DNA from: Rhizobacter terrae
GTDB lineage: Bacteria > Pseudomonadota > Gammaproteobacteria > Burkholderiales > Burkholderiaceae_C
Direction: 5' to 3'
DNA length: 64,000 nucleotides
Assembly: GCF_003852895.1 (NCBI RefSeq)
Contig: NZ_QUSW01000006.1
Coordinates: forward strand, 248,001 to 312,000
The notes under the pieces were generated by a model, which saw nothing but the letters and a program-made list of their open reading frames with translations, had not been told where the DNA came from and made no database searches. Below are positions 53,687-62,594 of the stretch, piece after piece; positions within the stretch are counted from its first letter, which is position 1; each line of letters opens with the position of its first letter. The position numbers were made by a program, and so were the translations under genes.

Positions 53687-53700
53687 GGAACAGCACTTGC
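53687..53700 (+). promoter_or_regulatory. Near-perfect -24/-12 element
   Basis: GGAAC-AGCAC-TTGC (one change in the -24 half); predicted start near 53711, before the 25-residue membrane peptide. Confidence 0.48.
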
Positions 53701-53740
53701 CAGTCCAGTTCATCGATCAACTCATCTTGGAGATGAACAA

Positions 53741-53818
53741 ATGGGCAAGTACTTCATCGGCTGGCTTCTGGGTGTTCCCGCCATCGTGCTCGTGCTGCTG
53801 TACCTCGTCTTCCATTGA
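53741..53818 (+). CDS. 25-residue single-pass membrane peptide
   Basis: Reads MGKYFIGWLLGVPAIVLVLL then YLVFH: one charged residue at the start, then one hydrophobic helix. TTGGAG at about 53727 gives a fair ribosome site before ATG 53741. Too short for most gene callers. Its own -24/-12-type element lies 41 bp upstream, and the next gene follows at 18 bp. Similar to small stress-induced inner-membrane peptides elsewhere; function unknown. Confidence 0.6.
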   Translation: MGKYFIGWLLGVPAIVLVLLYLVFH

Positions 53819-53836
53819 CACTGGAGGACTCGCAGC

Positions 53837-54196
53837 ATGAGTTCACCAAGCGACAAGGACCGGCCCGAGGCCGGACGCGACACCGAATCGGGCAAGCGCG
53901 GCGAAGGCGCGCATGCCCGTGACGGCGACAGCGGCGGCAAGCGCAGCAAGGCCGGCAGCAGCCATGGCGACTGGGTGCCCGACCGCGGTCCGCAGCCCTT
54001 GATGGGCGACTACTACACCGGAGGCGGCAACATCGACCGCATCGCCGAGGAACCCGGCACCGCACGCTCGAAAGAGCAGCCTGCGGCGTCGGACTCCGGC
54101 AGCGGCGACGACCCGGAAAGAGTTGCCGAGGCCAACCGCAACAAGGGCTTCGACACGACGCACGTGCACACCAGCGGAAGTTCCCGCAAGGTCTGA
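53837..54196 (+). CDS. Highly charged hydrophilic protein
   Basis: 119 residues rich in Asp, Glu, Arg, Gly and Ser, with a short conserved-looking centre (HGDWVPDRGPQPLMGDYYTG). No hydrophobic core, signal peptide or cysteine. GGAGGA before ATG 53837. Probably cotranscribed with the membrane peptide. No family recognised. Confidence 0.7.
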   Translation: MSSPSDKDRPEAGRDTESGKRGEGAHARDGDSGGKRSKAGSSHGDWVPDRGPQPLMGDYYTGGGNIDRIAEEPGTARSKEQPAASDSGSGDDPERVAEANRNKGFDTTHVHTSGSSRKV

Positions 54197-54212
54197 GCAC
54201 GCCACCAACACG

Positions 54213-54226
54213 GGCACGGCAGTTGC
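54213..54226 (+). promoter_or_regulatory. Sigma-54 type -24/-12 element
   Basis: GGCAC-GGCAG-TTGC; predicted start near 54237, before the DUF4398-OmpA pair. Confidence 0.62.
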
Positions 54227-54265
54227 CGATCCACTGTCGTGTCCGACTCTGGGAAAGGTCCTTCC

Positions 54266-54652
54266 ATGAGACCCTCCATTCCAGTCCGCGGCGCGGCCCT
54301 TGCAGGGCTGATCGCCACTGGCGCCTTGCTGGGCGCCTGCTCCACCGGCCGTGTTCCCACGGCTGAACAACTCGGCGCTTCGCGAGGCGCCATCGATGCC
54401 GCGCAAGTGGCCGGCGCGAACGACGCCTCGCCGGAGATGGCGCTGGCGCGCGACAAGCTCGCGCAGGCCGAATCCGCCGCGCGTGCCGAGGACAACCTGA
54501 AGGCCCGCCGGCTCGCCGAAGAGGCCGAAGTCGATGCGTTGGCTGCGCGCTCCAAGGCTGCGGCAGACAAGTCGCAGAAGGCCGCCGCCGAATTGGATGC
54601 GAGCCTGGCCACCTTGCGCGACGAGATGAATCGCCAGCCCAGGCCGCAGTAG
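54266..54652 (+). CDS. DUF4398 lipoprotein
   Basis: 128 residues. Lipobox ALLGACSTG (Cys near 26), then an Ala/Glu/Lys-rich coiled coil (DASPEMALARDKLAQAESAA; KARRLAEEAEVDALAARSKA), the DUF4398 pattern. Anchored in the outer or inner membrane leaflet facing the periplasm; function unknown. 22 bp before an OmpA-domain gene with its own DUF4398-like region, and they probably form one complex. Confidence 0.85.
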   Translation: MRPSIPVRGAALAGLIATGALLGACSTGRVPTAEQLGASRGAIDAAQVAGANDASPEMALARDKLAQAESAARAEDNLKARRLAEEAEVDALAARSKAAADKSQKAAAELDASLATLRDEMNRQPRPQ

Positions 54653-54674
54653 CGGCAGCACGGAGACATCAATC

Positions 54675-55595
54675 ATGAACAAACAACATTGGACGACGTT
54701 GGCAGGCGGCATCGCGACCGCCTGGATGCTGAGCGCCTGCTCGACCGCGCCGCAGCGCAATGCAATGCTCGACGAGGCTCACCAGTCGTACGACCGCGCC
54801 GCGGCCAACGGCCAGGTGACGCAGTACGCCCAGGGCGAACTGAGCCGCGCGCGCGATGCACTGGCGCGCGCGGACTCGGCCTGGCGAGACAAGCAGGAAG
54901 ACGCGGAGGTGAACCACCTCGCCTACCTGGCCCAAAAGCGCACGCTGGTGGCCACGAACATCGGTGCGCAGCGCGCAGCCGATGCGCGTGTGGAGACCGC
55001 CGGCGCCGAACGCGAACGGCTGCGCGCGGATGTCCGCACTCGTGAAGCGCAAGTGGCGCAGGCGAACGCACGCAGCGCCCAGGCGCAGGCCCAGAACGCG
55101 CAGGCCCAGGCCCAGTTCGCGCAGACGCAGGCGCAGAACGCCCAGGCCATGGCCGCCGCCGAAGCCGAGCGGGCCAACCGGCTGCAGCGCGAACTCGCCG
55201 AGCTGCAGGCCAAGCCCACCGACCACGGCCTGGTGGTGATGCTGCAGGACGTGCTCTTCGACACCGGCCACGCCACGCTCAAGGAAGGCTCGCAGGCCAA
55301 GCTGGACCAGCTGGCCGTGGTGCTGAAGAACCATCCGGAGCGGCGAATCCTGGTGGAAGGCTTCACCGACAGCGTGGGCAGCGATGCGATGAACATGGCC
55401 CTGTCGCAGGCGCGGGCCGACTCCGTGCGCAACGCGCTGCTGTCGCGCGGCGTGCCGGCCGATCGCATCGAGACGCGCGGCTATGGTGAAACGCGACCCG
55501 TGGCCAGCAACGACAACGCGGCTGGCCGCCAGCAAAACCGCCGCGTGGAAGTCGTTTTTTCGGACGAGCAGGGGAAGTTCGCGGCGGCCCGTTGA
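54675..55595 (+). CDS. DUF4398-OmpA family outer-membrane lipoprotein
   Basis: 306 residues. Lipobox MLSACSTAP (Cys near 22), DUF4398-like helical region, an Ala/Gln-rich coiled coil (QAQAQNAQAQAQFAQTQAQN), and a C-terminal OmpA/Pal peptidoglycan-binding domain (VLFDTGHATLKEGSQAKLDQ; EGFTDSVGSDAMN; GYGETRPVASND). Links the outer membrane to peptidoglycan. A strong terminator follows. Confidence 0.92.
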   Translation: MNKQHWTTLAGGIATAWMLSACSTAPQRNAMLDEAHQSYDRAAANGQVTQYAQGELSRARDALARADSAWRDKQEDAEVNHLAYLAQKRTLVATNIGAQRAADARVETAGAERERLRADVRTREAQVAQANARSAQAQAQNAQAQAQFAQTQAQNAQAMAAAEAERANRLQRELAELQAKPTDHGLVVMLQDVLFDTGHATLKEGSQAKLDQLAVVLKNHPERRILVEGFTDSVGSDAMNMALSQARADSVRNALLSRGVPADRIETRGYGETRPVASNDNAAGRQQNRRVEVVFSDEQGKFAAAR

Positions 55596-55618
55596 TTCCG
55601 CCGGATACCGCGAACAGA

Positions 55619-55647
55619 AACCGGGGCCTCGGCCCCGGTTTTCTTTT
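55619..55647 (+). terminator. Rho-independent terminator after the OmpA-family gene
   Basis: 10-bp stem AACCGGGGCC, loop TC, GGCCCCGGTT, followed by TTCTTTT. Confidence 0.9.
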
Positions 55648-55666
55648 GTTGAAACGCCCAGTGTTG

Positions 55667-55915
55667 TCAGTGCACGATGCCCTCCGCCTCATCCTGCTTC
55701 TGCGCGGACGTCTGCGTCACCGCCGGATCCGGCCCCAATTGCGCGCCGGTCACGGGCAGCGCGCCGCCCTCGCCTTCCCACACCTGCTCGCGTGGATGTT
55801 TGGCCGGGGAAGCATCGGCCGACAGCTTGCGCTTGTCCTGCCATTGCTTGTTGAGTGAGTACAAGGTGCCGATGGCCAGGCCCACCAGCGCGGTTGAAAC
55901 GAGTCGATTGAGCAT
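55667..55915 (-). CDS. Small membrane-anchored protein
   Basis: 82 residues. One N-terminal membrane helix (MLNRLVSTALVGLAIGTLYS) then a polar tail with Pro, Glu and Gln (PREQVWEGEGGALPVTGAQL). No family recognised. ATG 55915 behind AGAGGT. Its perfect -24/-12 element (55953-55966) is back to back with that of the divergent gene at 56022. Confidence 0.65.
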   Translation of the reverse strand: MLNRLVSTALVGLAIGTLYSLNKQWQDKRKLSADASPAKHPREQVWEGEGGALPVTGAQLGPDPAVTQTSAQKQDEAEGIVH

Positions 55916-55952
55916 GTGAACCTCTTGCAAGGGACGATGGATGCCTGGAGCG

Positions 55953-55966
55953 GCAACCGGTGTGCC
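55953..55966 (-). promoter_or_regulatory. Sigma-54 type -24/-12 element
   Basis: Minus-strand GGCAC-ACCGG-TTGC; predicted start near 55942. Confidence 0.65.
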
Positions 55967-55972
55967 TGAAGG

Positions 55973-55986
55973 GGCACATGGATTGC
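55973..55986 (+). promoter_or_regulatory. Sigma-54 type -24/-12 element
   Basis: GGCAC-ATGGA-TTGC; predicted start near 55997. Only 6 bp separate its -24 end from that of 55953-55966. Confidence 0.65.
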
Positions 55987-56021
55987 CCGTCCAAGGCATT
56001 CATCGTTTGCTGGAGCACACC

Positions 56022-56240
56022 ATGTCATCACGTCAGAAACCGCAGGCAGACCCGTCCCAGACCGTCAAGGACGACGAGGCTGAGCACCGCGACAAGAGCC
56101 CTCACGAACACCCGCGCTCGCGCAAGCCCAGCGCCGACAGTTCGCAGCGAGACGAGCGCAGCGGAAGCGAAGGCAACCTGCAGCCCGGAAGCAACGATGA
56201 CGAAGATGCCCGCAGCCGCCGCCGCGACATCGGCCCCTGA
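56022..56240 (+). CDS. Short charged hydrophilic protein
   Basis: 72 residues, nearly all Ser, Asp, Glu, Arg, Lys, Gln and Pro (KDDEAEHRDKSPHEHPRSRK). No hydrophobic segment. ATG 56022; ribosome site weak (TGGAG). Disordered hydrophilin-like protein with no known family. Confidence 0.6.
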   Translation: MSSRQKPQADPSQTVKDDEAEHRDKSPHEHPRSRKPSADSSQRDERSGSEGNLQPGSNDDEDARSRRRDIGP

Positions 56241-56256
56241 GCCTTGAGCGCGAAGT

Positions 56257-57639
56257 TCAGACCATCTTGGCGGGGACGACCCAGGCGTCGAAATCCGCCC
56301 CGTTGACACCCAGCGCCAGCGCCGCGTCGCGCAAAGACGTGCCCTCGTGGTGCGCCTTGTGCGCGATCTTGGCGGAGCGGTCATAGCCGATGTGCGGCGC
56401 CAGCGCCGTCACCAGCATCAGCGAGTTCGCGACCAGCTCACGGATGCGCTCGCGGTTGGGCTCGAGGCCCTTCACACAGTGCTCGTTGAAGCTGTCGCAG
56501 GCATCGGCCAGCAGCCGCACGCTTTGCAGCAGGTTATGCGCGATGAGCGGCTTGAAGACGTTCAGCTCGAAGTGACCGGACGCGCCACCCACGGCCACGG
56601 CGACGTCATTGCCCATGACCTGCGCACAGGCCATGGTCATCGCCTCGCACTGCGTCGGGTTCACCTTGCCGGGCATGATGGAGCTGCCCGGCTCGTTCTC
56701 CGGCAGCGTGAGTTCGCCGATGCCGCTGCGCGGGCCCGAGGCCAGCAGGCGCAGGTCGTTGGCGATCTTCATCAAGGCCACCGCGGCCATCTTCAGCGCG
56801 CCGTGCAGCATCACCAGGGTGTCGTGCGCCGCCAGCGCCGCGAACTTGTTGGTGGCGCCCACGAAGGGCAGCTCCAGCTCCTGCGCCAGGCGGGCTGCCA
56901 CACGATCGCCGAACTCCGGATGCGCATTCAGCCCCGTGCCCACCGCCGTGCCGCCCAGCGCCAGCTCGAACACCGGGAACAACGCCGCGCCGATCGCCGC
57001 GTGCGCCTGGGTGAGCTGGGCCGCATAGCCGGAGAACTCCTGCCCGAGCGTGAGCGGCGTGGCGTCCTGCAGGTGGGTGCGGCCGATCTTCACGATGTCC
57101 TTGTAGTCATGGGACTTGGCGGCGAACTCGTCGCGCAGCGCCGCCAGCGACGGCAGCAGGCGGCGCGACACGGCCACGGCCGCCGCCACGTTCATCGCGG
57201 TCGGGAACACGTCGTTGGACGACTGTCCCTTGTTGACGTGGTCGTTCGGGTGCACCACCCGCTCGCCGCCTTCCGCGCCATTGATCGTCTCGGACGCGAG
57301 GTTGGCCAGCACCTCGTTCATGTTCATGTTGGTCTGGGTACCGGAGCCCGTCTGCCACACCACCAGCGGGAACTCGCCGTCGTAGCCGCCGGCCAGCACG
57401 CGGGTGGCGGCGTCCTCGATGGCGTCGGCCAGTGTCGCGTCCAGCATGCCCAGCTCGCGGTTCACACCCGCGGCGGCCCGCTTCACCATCGCCAGCGCCC
57501 GCAGCAGCTCGATGGGCATGCGCTCGCCAGAGATGCGGAAGTGCTCCAGCGAACGCTGCGTCTGGGCGCCCCAGCGGCGGTCGGCGTCGACCTCGATGGG
57601 GCCCATGGAATCGGTCTCGATCCTCTTGCGGGTTGTCAT
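56257..57639 (-). CDS. fumC: Fumarate hydratase class II
   Basis: 460 residues (E. coli FumC 467). Motifs: [27 protein letters not shown], catalytic-His region [15 protein letters not shown], and the superfamily signature [16 protein letters not shown]. Converts fumarate to L-malate in the TCA cycle; iron-free, thus oxidant-resistant, which suits a stress setting. ATG 57639 has a weak ribosome site; no -24/-12 element upstream. Confidence 0.95.
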   Translation of the reverse strand: MTTRKRIETDSMGPIEVDADRRWGAQTQRSLEHFRISGERMPIELLRALAMVKRAAAGVNRELGMLDATLADAIEDAATRVLAGGYDGEFPLVVWQTGSGTQTNMNMNEVLANLASETINGAEGGERVVHPNDHVNKGQSSNDVFPTAMNVAAAVAVSRRLLPSLAALRDEFAAKSHDYKDIVKIGRTHLQDATPLTLGQEFSGYAAQLTQAHAAIGAALFPVFELALGGTAVGTGLNAHPEFGDRVAARLAQELELPFVGATNKFAALAAHDTLVMLHGALKMAAVALMKIANDLRLLASGPRSGIGELTLPENEPGSSIMPGKVNPTQCEAMTMACAQVMGNDVAVAVGGASGHFELNVFKPLIAHNLLQSVRLLADACDSFNEHCVKGLEPNRERIRELVANSLMLVTALAPHIGYDRSAKIAHKAHHEGTSLRDAALALGVNGADFDAWVVPAKMV

Positions 57640-57742
57640 GGCGTCAGCAGATTTTTCCAGTGGAGGTGCGGGCAGCTTAGTCCCGCCCGAAGAAGCCGGC
57701 TGGCGGCGTGGTGAATGTCACATCCGCACGGCGCACGCCACG

Positions 57743-57756
57743 GGCACACCGCTTGC
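57743..57756 (+). promoter_or_regulatory. Sigma-54 type -24/-12 element
   Basis: GGCAC-ACCGC-TTGC; predicted start near 57767, with GAGGA at 57781 in the leader of the receiver gene. Confidence 0.65.
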
Positions 57757-57794
57757 CATGCAGGGGCTTGCACCCATTGCGAGGACCCTCAATC

Positions 57795-58355
57795 GTGCCC
57801 ACTTTCATCGACGCCCAGGACAACGCGTTCCCAACCCAGGCCGCGCCCACGCGCACCGTGCTGTACGTGGAAGACCACCCGGTGAATGTGCTGGTCATGC
57901 AGGCGCTGTTCGCCAAGCGGCCCGAGCTCAAGCTCGTGGTGGCACTGGACGGCGGCGAAGCACTGACCCTCGCCAGCGAAGAACGCCCCGAGCTGCTCCT
58001 GCTGGACCTGTGCCTGCCCGACTGCCACGGCGCGGACTTGCTGCAACGCCTGCGCCAGATGGCCCACCTGCGCGACGTGCCCGCCGTGGCGGTGACCGCC
58101 GAGACCGTGACCGACCTCACGGCGCAGGGCTTTCGCGAGATCTGGCACAAGCCCATGGACATGCGCAGCACGCTGATGCGGCTGGACTGGATCCTCGCGC
58201 AGCCGGAGATCGAACGCATGCATGCGGCAGCGAGCGCCTCGGCCACCTGGGCCAACCCGCAACGGGCGGCGCACCGCCAGGCGCCGGCGCCGATTCCCTT
58301 TCCCACGTCGCAGGTGGCTGATGCGCCGCTGGACGTGCTCACCGAGGCGGCTTGA
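57795..58355 (+). CDS. Response regulator receiver protein with an unassigned C-terminal tail
   Basis: 186 residues from GTG 57795 (GAGGA 9 bp upstream). Receiver about 20-140: VLYVEDHPVNVLVMQALF, Asp in LLLLDLCLPDCHG, Thr in AVTAET, Lys in IWHKPMD. The last 45 residues (AAASASATWANPQRAAHRQA) are low-complexity with no DNA-binding motif. VEDHPVN is typical of receivers from hybrid-kinase phosphorelays. Confidence 0.82.
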   Translation: MPTFIDAQDNAFPTQAAPTRTVLYVEDHPVNVLVMQALFAKRPELKLVVALDGGEALTLASEERPELLLLDLCLPDCHGADLLQRLRQMAHLRDVPAVAVTAETVTDLTAQGFREIWHKPMDMRSTLMRLDWILAQPEIERMHAAASASATWANPQRAAHRQAPAPIPFPTSQVADAPLDVLTEAA

Positions 58356-58397
58356 GCCAAACGCTGAATCCTTGCGCTGAACCCACAGGAGAATCCC

Positions 58398-58658
58398 ATG
58401 AGCAGCAACACCCCCGCCGACAAGGCCAAGGGCGGCACCGTCCAGGGCGAAGGCGACTACGAGGCCGGCCGCCGGTTTGACAAGGCCGAGCAGGACTTCG
58501 TGAAGTCGGGCAAGGCAGGCGAGCGCAGCGGCCAGGCCGCGCCGCACGACGCCGCCGAAGCATCGGAGCTGGAAGACGCCGAGAGCGAAGGCCGCTCGCA
58601 CTCCAAGGGCGAAGCGCCTGGCGACCTCGACACGAAGAAGAATCGCCCGCAGCGCTGA
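58398..58658 (+). CDS. Small charged hydrophilic protein
   Basis: 86 residues: polar start (MSSNTPADKAKGGTVQGEGD), a repeated Ala/Glu/Gly middle and a Lys/Arg end (DLDTKKNRPQR). No signal peptide or cysteine. Clear ribosome site (CAGGAG) before ATG 58398. Composition resembles the proteins at 53837 and 56022. Probably cotranscribed with the receiver gene 42 bp upstream. Confidence 0.72.
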   Translation: MSSNTPADKAKGGTVQGEGDYEAGRRFDKAEQDFVKSGKAGERSGQAAPHDAAEASELEDAESEGRSHSKGEAPGDLDTKKNRPQR

Positions 58659-58678
58659 CGGGATTCGGCGCCTGCACA

Positions 58679-58696
58679 GCCCGTGATGTCACGGGC
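58679..58696. terminator. Short perfect hairpin
   Basis: GCCCGTGA, TG, TCACGGGC between the hydrophilic protein and the transglutaminase gene; no T-run, so a weak candidate. Confidence 0.35.
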
Positions 58697-58739
58697 ACGC
58701 GCGAGAATGGCCGCTGCACGGGCAGCCACGGGATCTTTC

Positions 58740-59612
58740 GTGTCCATCATCTTCGACATCACCCACACCACCGAATACCGATACAACAAGCCGGTGACGT
58801 TCGGCGAGCACCGGCTGATGTTCAGGCCGCGCGACAGCCACGACCTGCGCGTGCTGGCCACCGACCTGCAGGTGGATCCGCCGGCGCAGGACATCCGGCT
58901 CATCCAGGACGCGTACGAGAACTCCATCGCCCTGGTGCAGCCCGGTTCACCCTCGCAGGCGCTGAAGTTCACCTGCACCTTCACCGTGGAGCACACCGGT
59001 TCGCGCGCACTCGACCTGCCGCTGAGCCCCGGCGCCGAGCACTTCCCGTTCGAATACGCCGCCGAAGACCGGCAGGTGCTGCAGCACTACCTCACGCCGT
59101 TCTACGACGCCGACGAAACGCTCATGGCCTGGGCGCGCCAGTTCGTCGGGCCCGACAGCCGGCAGATCCTCGTGGACATGACGCGCAGCATCCGCGAGAC
59201 CATGGACTACAAGCCCCGCGACGAGGAAGGCGTGCAGACGCCGCGCGAGACGCTCGAGCGCAAGCAAGGCACCTGCCGCGACTTCGCGACGCTGATGGTG
59301 GAGGCCGTGCGCCGGCTCGGATACGCGGCGCGCTTCGTGTCCGGCTACGTGTACACACCGGACCTGGACGCACCTTCCGAAGAGAAGATCGCGCCCGGCG
59401 CGACCCACGCGTGGGTGCAGGTGTTCATGCCCGGCGCGGGCTGGATGCCCTTCGACCCCACCAACAACCTCATCGGCGGCACCGACCTCATCCGCGTGGG
59501 TGTGGCCCGGCATGCAAGCTTCGCTTCGCCGGTGAGCGGCGTGTGGATGGGGGCACCCGAGGACTACGACGGGATGGTGGTGGAGGTGTCGGTGAAGAAG
59601 CGATCGACGTGA
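58740..59612 (+). CDS. Transglutaminase-like cysteine protease family protein
   Basis: 290 residues from GTG 58740. N-terminal beta domain (FDITHTTEYRYNKPVTFGEHR), then transglutaminase core with the catalytic triad: Cys in KQGTCRDFATLMVEA, His in GATHAWVQVFMPG, Asp in GWMPFDPTNN. Bacterial members are cytoplasmic peptidases or amidases of unknown substrate. ATG starts at 58683 and 58686 exist, but the family begins near IIFDITH. Confidence 0.87.
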   Translation: MSIIFDITHTTEYRYNKPVTFGEHRLMFRPRDSHDLRVLATDLQVDPPAQDIRLIQDAYENSIALVQPGSPSQALKFTCTFTVEHTGSRALDLPLSPGAEHFPFEYAAEDRQVLQHYLTPFYDADETLMAWARQFVGPDSRQILVDMTRSIRETMDYKPRDEEGVQTPRETLERKQGTCRDFATLMVEAVRRLGYAARFVSGYVYTPDLDAPSEEKIAPGATHAWVQVFMPGAGWMPFDPTNNLIGGTDLIRVGVARHASFASPVSGVWMGAPEDYDGMVVEVSVKKRST

Positions 59613-59621
59613 TCCGATTTT

Positions 59622-59678
59622 TTAACATCAGCTCATCACATTCGTTATAATCAGCTCAATCCGGATCAAATCAGCTCA
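59622..59678 (+). promoter_or_regulatory. Sigma-70 promoter overlaid by three direct repeats ATCAGCTCA
   Basis: -35 TTAACA (59622-59627), 18 bp, -10 TATAAT (59646-59651). Direct repeats ATCAGCTCA at 59627-59635, 59650-59658 and 59670-59678 (steps of 23 and 20 bp) cover the -35 end, the -10 end and the leader. They are probable operator sites, most simply for the winged helix of the following Fic-like protein. The box is AT-rich against the GC-rich background. Confidence 0.65.
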
Positions 59679-59695
59679 AACGGGCTGACCTCGCC

Positions 59696-61027
59696 TTGAG
59701 CTCACCCACTCCCTTCGAGACTGCCGTGCTGGATGCCGTGCGCATCCGCCGGACCGCGTCCAGCTCCGACCTCGCGCGAATCACAGGCGCCAGTCCGGCC
59801 ACGGTCAAGCGTGCACTGGAGCGGCTCGTGGCAGCGGGCGCGCTGCTCCGGTCCGGCCTGGCCCGCGCGACGCGCTACACCTTGCCGGAAAGACGTGGCT
59901 ACGCAACCGCCGCGCCCACCGTGCTCGTCGCGGCAGAGCCTGAGCCGATCGTGTCTCCCGAACTGCCCTGGTCTGCGAAGAGTGTCGCGGCCCGCCAGCG
60001 CCTCGCGCAGTCCGCGGGCAACCGCGAGCCGCTCGCCTATCAGCGCAGCTTGGTCGATCGCTACGTTCCCAACCAGACCCATTGGCTGCCGGCAAAGCTG
60101 GCCGCGGAACTCGCCGAGTCCGGCAGCATGAAAGGCCGGCAGCCCGCAGGCACCTGTGCCCGCCGGGTGCTGGCGCAGTGGCTCATCGACCTGGCGTGGT
60201 CCTCGTCAAGACTGGAAGGCAACCGCCATTCGCTGCTGGCCGCCGCCGACTTGTTCAAGACGGGCCTGGTACATGGCGACGTGGACGCGATCATGCTGCT
60301 CAACCACCAACGGGCCATCGAGTTCATGGTCGACGCCGTGCCGGTGCACGGCCTCACCGAATCGGTCGTCTGCAACGTCCATGCGCTGCTGCTCGAGCAG
60401 TTGCTCGCCGATCCGCACGCGCTGGGTGTTGTCCGAAAGAATGGCGACCTGCCCGCCCAGATGTTCACCGCCATCATCGACAAGGCACGGCAGGTGAAGA
60501 ACCCCGTGGAAGCGGCGTTCTTCCTCTGGGTGAACCTGGCCTACCTCCAACCCTTCGAAGACGGCAACGGGCGCGCCAGCCGCCTGGCCGCCAACATCCC
60601 GCTCGTGCTGCGCAACTGCGCGCCCCTGTCGTTCAACGACATCGATCCGAACGACCACGCCTTGGCGATGACCGGCGTGGCCGAACAGCTGGACTTGTCC
60701 ATGGCCACCGACCTCTTCACCTGGACCTACCGCCGGTCCATGAAGAAGTACGCGATGGTGCTGCAGTCGCTTGAATCAATGACGGCGCTCGACCCGCTGC
60801 GGCTGCGCTACCGCGAGTCGCTCGCCGATGCAATCCAGCTCGTCGTGCGGGAACGGCAGAGCCTTCGCGAGGCGCTGTCCGCCTTGTCGCTGGACGAGAC
60901 CTCTGCGCCTGGCTTGCGAGACATGCTGGCCAAAGAGCTGGCCGCCCTGGGCAGCCACAACTGCGCCCGCTACCGGCTGGACATGGCCGCCACCGGCACC
61001 TGGGTGGCCGCCGGCCGTCCATCGTGA
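59696..61027 (+). CDS. Fic-domain protein with N-terminal winged helix and Gln in place of the catalytic His
   Basis: 443 residues; TTG 59696 start. Residues about 8-70 form a winged helix (ASSSDLARITGASPATVKRAL). The Fic domain (about 150-330) has the inhibitory helix motif SSSRLEGNRHS and the loop LQPFEDGNGRASRLAANIPL. The usual H-P-F-x-D/E-G-N-G-R motif has Gln (codon CAA) where the AMP-transfer base His should be. An LQxFxDxNxR form exists in some Fic-like subfamilies, so this may be ancestral rather than decay. Likely a self-regulating DNA-binding protein. Confidence 0.82.
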   Translation: MSSPTPFETAVLDAVRIRRTASSSDLARITGASPATVKRALERLVAAGALLRSGLARATRYTLPERRGYATAAPTVLVAAEPEPIVSPELPWSAKSVAARQRLAQSAGNREPLAYQRSLVDRYVPNQTHWLPAKLAAELAESGSMKGRQPAGTCARRVLAQWLIDLAWSSSRLEGNRHSLLAAADLFKTGLVHGDVDAIMLLNHQRAIEFMVDAVPVHGLTESVVCNVHALLLEQLLADPHALGVVRKNGDLPAQMFTAIIDKARQVKNPVEAAFFLWVNLAYLQPFEDGNGRASRLAANIPLVLRNCAPLSFNDIDPNDHALAMTGVAEQLDLSMATDLFTWTYRRSMKKYAMVLQSLESMTALDPLRLRYRESLADAIQLVVRERQSLREALSALSLDETSAPGLRDMLAKELAALGSHNCARYRLDMAATGTWVAAGRPS

Positions 61028-61040
61028 GGCCGCGGCGTCC

Positions 61041-62420
61041 TCAGTTGTCGTCGCCCTGCCCGGCTTGCTTCTCCGGCACGGTGGAGTATTCCTTCAGCCG
61101 GTTGTAGAGCGTCTTCAGGCTCACGCCCAAGGTGGCGGCGGTCTTTTCCTTGTGGCGCCCGAAGTATTCGAGCGTCGCGAGCGTCACCTGCCGCTCGATC
61201 TCCGACAGCGGCGTGCCCACGCGCACCTGCAGCACCGGCGCGCCGGTCATCACCGGCAGCGGCGTCTCGGTGGTGGGCAGGCATTCGTCGACGATGGTCG
61301 TGTCCGGCGCCATCACGTAGGCGCGGTGCACGATGTTGCGCAGCTCGCGGACGTTGCCGGGCCAGCGGTAGCTCTGCAGCCGCAGCAGCGCCTGCGGCGC
61401 GAAGTGCTTGACCTGCCCCTCGCGGCGCGAGATCTCGTCCAGAAAATGCTCGGCGATCAGCGGAATGTCGTCCTGCCGGTCGCGCAGCGGCGGCAGGTGG
61501 ATCGGGAACACATTCAAGCGGTACAACAGGTCTTCGCGCAGCTTGCCCTGTTGAACCGCTTCCATCGGATTGCGGTTGGTCGCCGCGATCATGCGAACGT
61601 CGGTCTCCAGCAGCTGGGTGGAACCCACCCGCATGAAGGTGCCGGTTTCCAGCACGCGCAGCAGCTTGACCTGCAGGTCCAGCGGCATCTCGGTGATTTC
61701 ATCGAGGAACAGCGTGCCGCCGCTGGCGCGCTCGAAGAAGCCCTGGTGCTGGCGGTCCGCACCGGTGAAGCTGCCCTTCTCGTGGCCGAAGATCTCGCTC
61801 TCGATGAGGTGCGGCGAGATGGCGCCGCAGTTCACCGCCAGGAAGGGCTTGGCGCGCCGGCGGCTCAGGTCATGCACCGTGCGGGCCACCACCTCCTTGC
61901 CGCTGCCGCTCTCGCCGGTGACGAACACCGTCACCGCCGTGCCCGACACGCGCAGGATCTGCTCGTACACCCGGCGCATGCCGGCGCTCTTGCCCCACAG
62001 CAGGCCGAAGTGGCCCTCCTGCTCCAGGCTCGATTGCAGGCTGTCGGCTTCCGCCCGCAGCGTGGCCGGCTTGGTCACGCGCGACAGGATGCCGTGCAGC
62101 TGCTTCATGTTCAGCGGCTTGACCAGGTAGTCGGCCGCGCCCAGGCGCAGCGCCTGGATGGACGTTTCCAGGCTGGCATGCCCGGTGATGAGCACGACCT
62201 CGGTGTTGGCCAGCAGCTTGCCGTCGTCGAACAGCTGCATGCCGCTGCCGTCGGGCAGCATGAGGTCCAGCAGGACAATGTCCGGCTCCTGCAAGGCGAG
62301 TTGCTTGCGCGCGTCGCGCAGGGAGCCGGCGGTGGCGACGGTGAAACCTTCGGCCGCGATCAGCGCGGCCATCATTTCCGCGGAGTCGGCTTCGTCGTCG
62401 ACAACCAATGCGTGGGGCAT
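61041..62420 (-). CDS. Sigma-54-dependent NtrC-family response regulator (second complete copy)
   Basis: 459 residues. Receiver (Asp in [12 protein letters not shown], Lys in DYLVKPLN), AAA+ domain with GESGSGKE, contact loop GSFTGAD, Walker B GTLFLDE, Arg finger [11 protein letters not shown], and a Fis-type HTH ([33 protein letters not shown]). ATG 62420 starts [12 protein letters not shown]. Closely related to 43557-45005 and to the partial gene at 1-375. Divergent from a kinase 174 bp away, its probable partner. Confidence 0.93.
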   Translation of the reverse strand: MPHALVVDDEADSAEMMAALIAAEGFTVATAGSLRDARKQLALQEPDIVLLDLMLPDGSGMQLFDDGKLLANTEVVLITGHASLETSIQALRLGAADYLVKPLNMKQLHGILSRVTKPATLRAEADSLQSSLEQEGHFGLLWGKSAGMRRVYEQILRVSGTAVTVFVTGESGSGKEVVARTVHDLSRRRAKPFLAVNCGAISPHLIESEIFGHEKGSFTGADRQHQGFFERASGGTLFLDEITEMPLDLQVKLLRVLETGTFMRVGSTQLLETDVRMIAATNRNPMEAVQQGKLREDLLYRLNVFPIHLPPLRDRQDDIPLIAEHFLDEISRREGQVKHFAPQALLRLQSYRWPGNVRELRNIVHRAYVMAPDTTIVDECLPTTETPLPVMTGAPVLQVRVGTPLSEIERQVTLATLEYFGRHKEKTAATLGVSLKTLYNRLKEYSTVPEKQAGQGDDN

Positions 62421-62594
62421 TGCGAACTTCCTCCAGAGGGTGCATCCAGTGCGTGAATGTGCCGCGCAACATGACCTCGCGCGGCAGGATGGCGTGCATC
62501 GCACGACATCCGGAGATGGGGCATTATGTGCGAACGGACAACCCCAATCCATCTGTAATTGACTGTTTCCCGCGGGGTCAAACAGGCATGATCG

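Noticed and set aside
59627-59678. Three direct repeats as a CRISPR or integration site
   Set aside because: Nine-base repeats overlaying a promoter, no spacers of uniform length, no cas genes; operator sites fit better.
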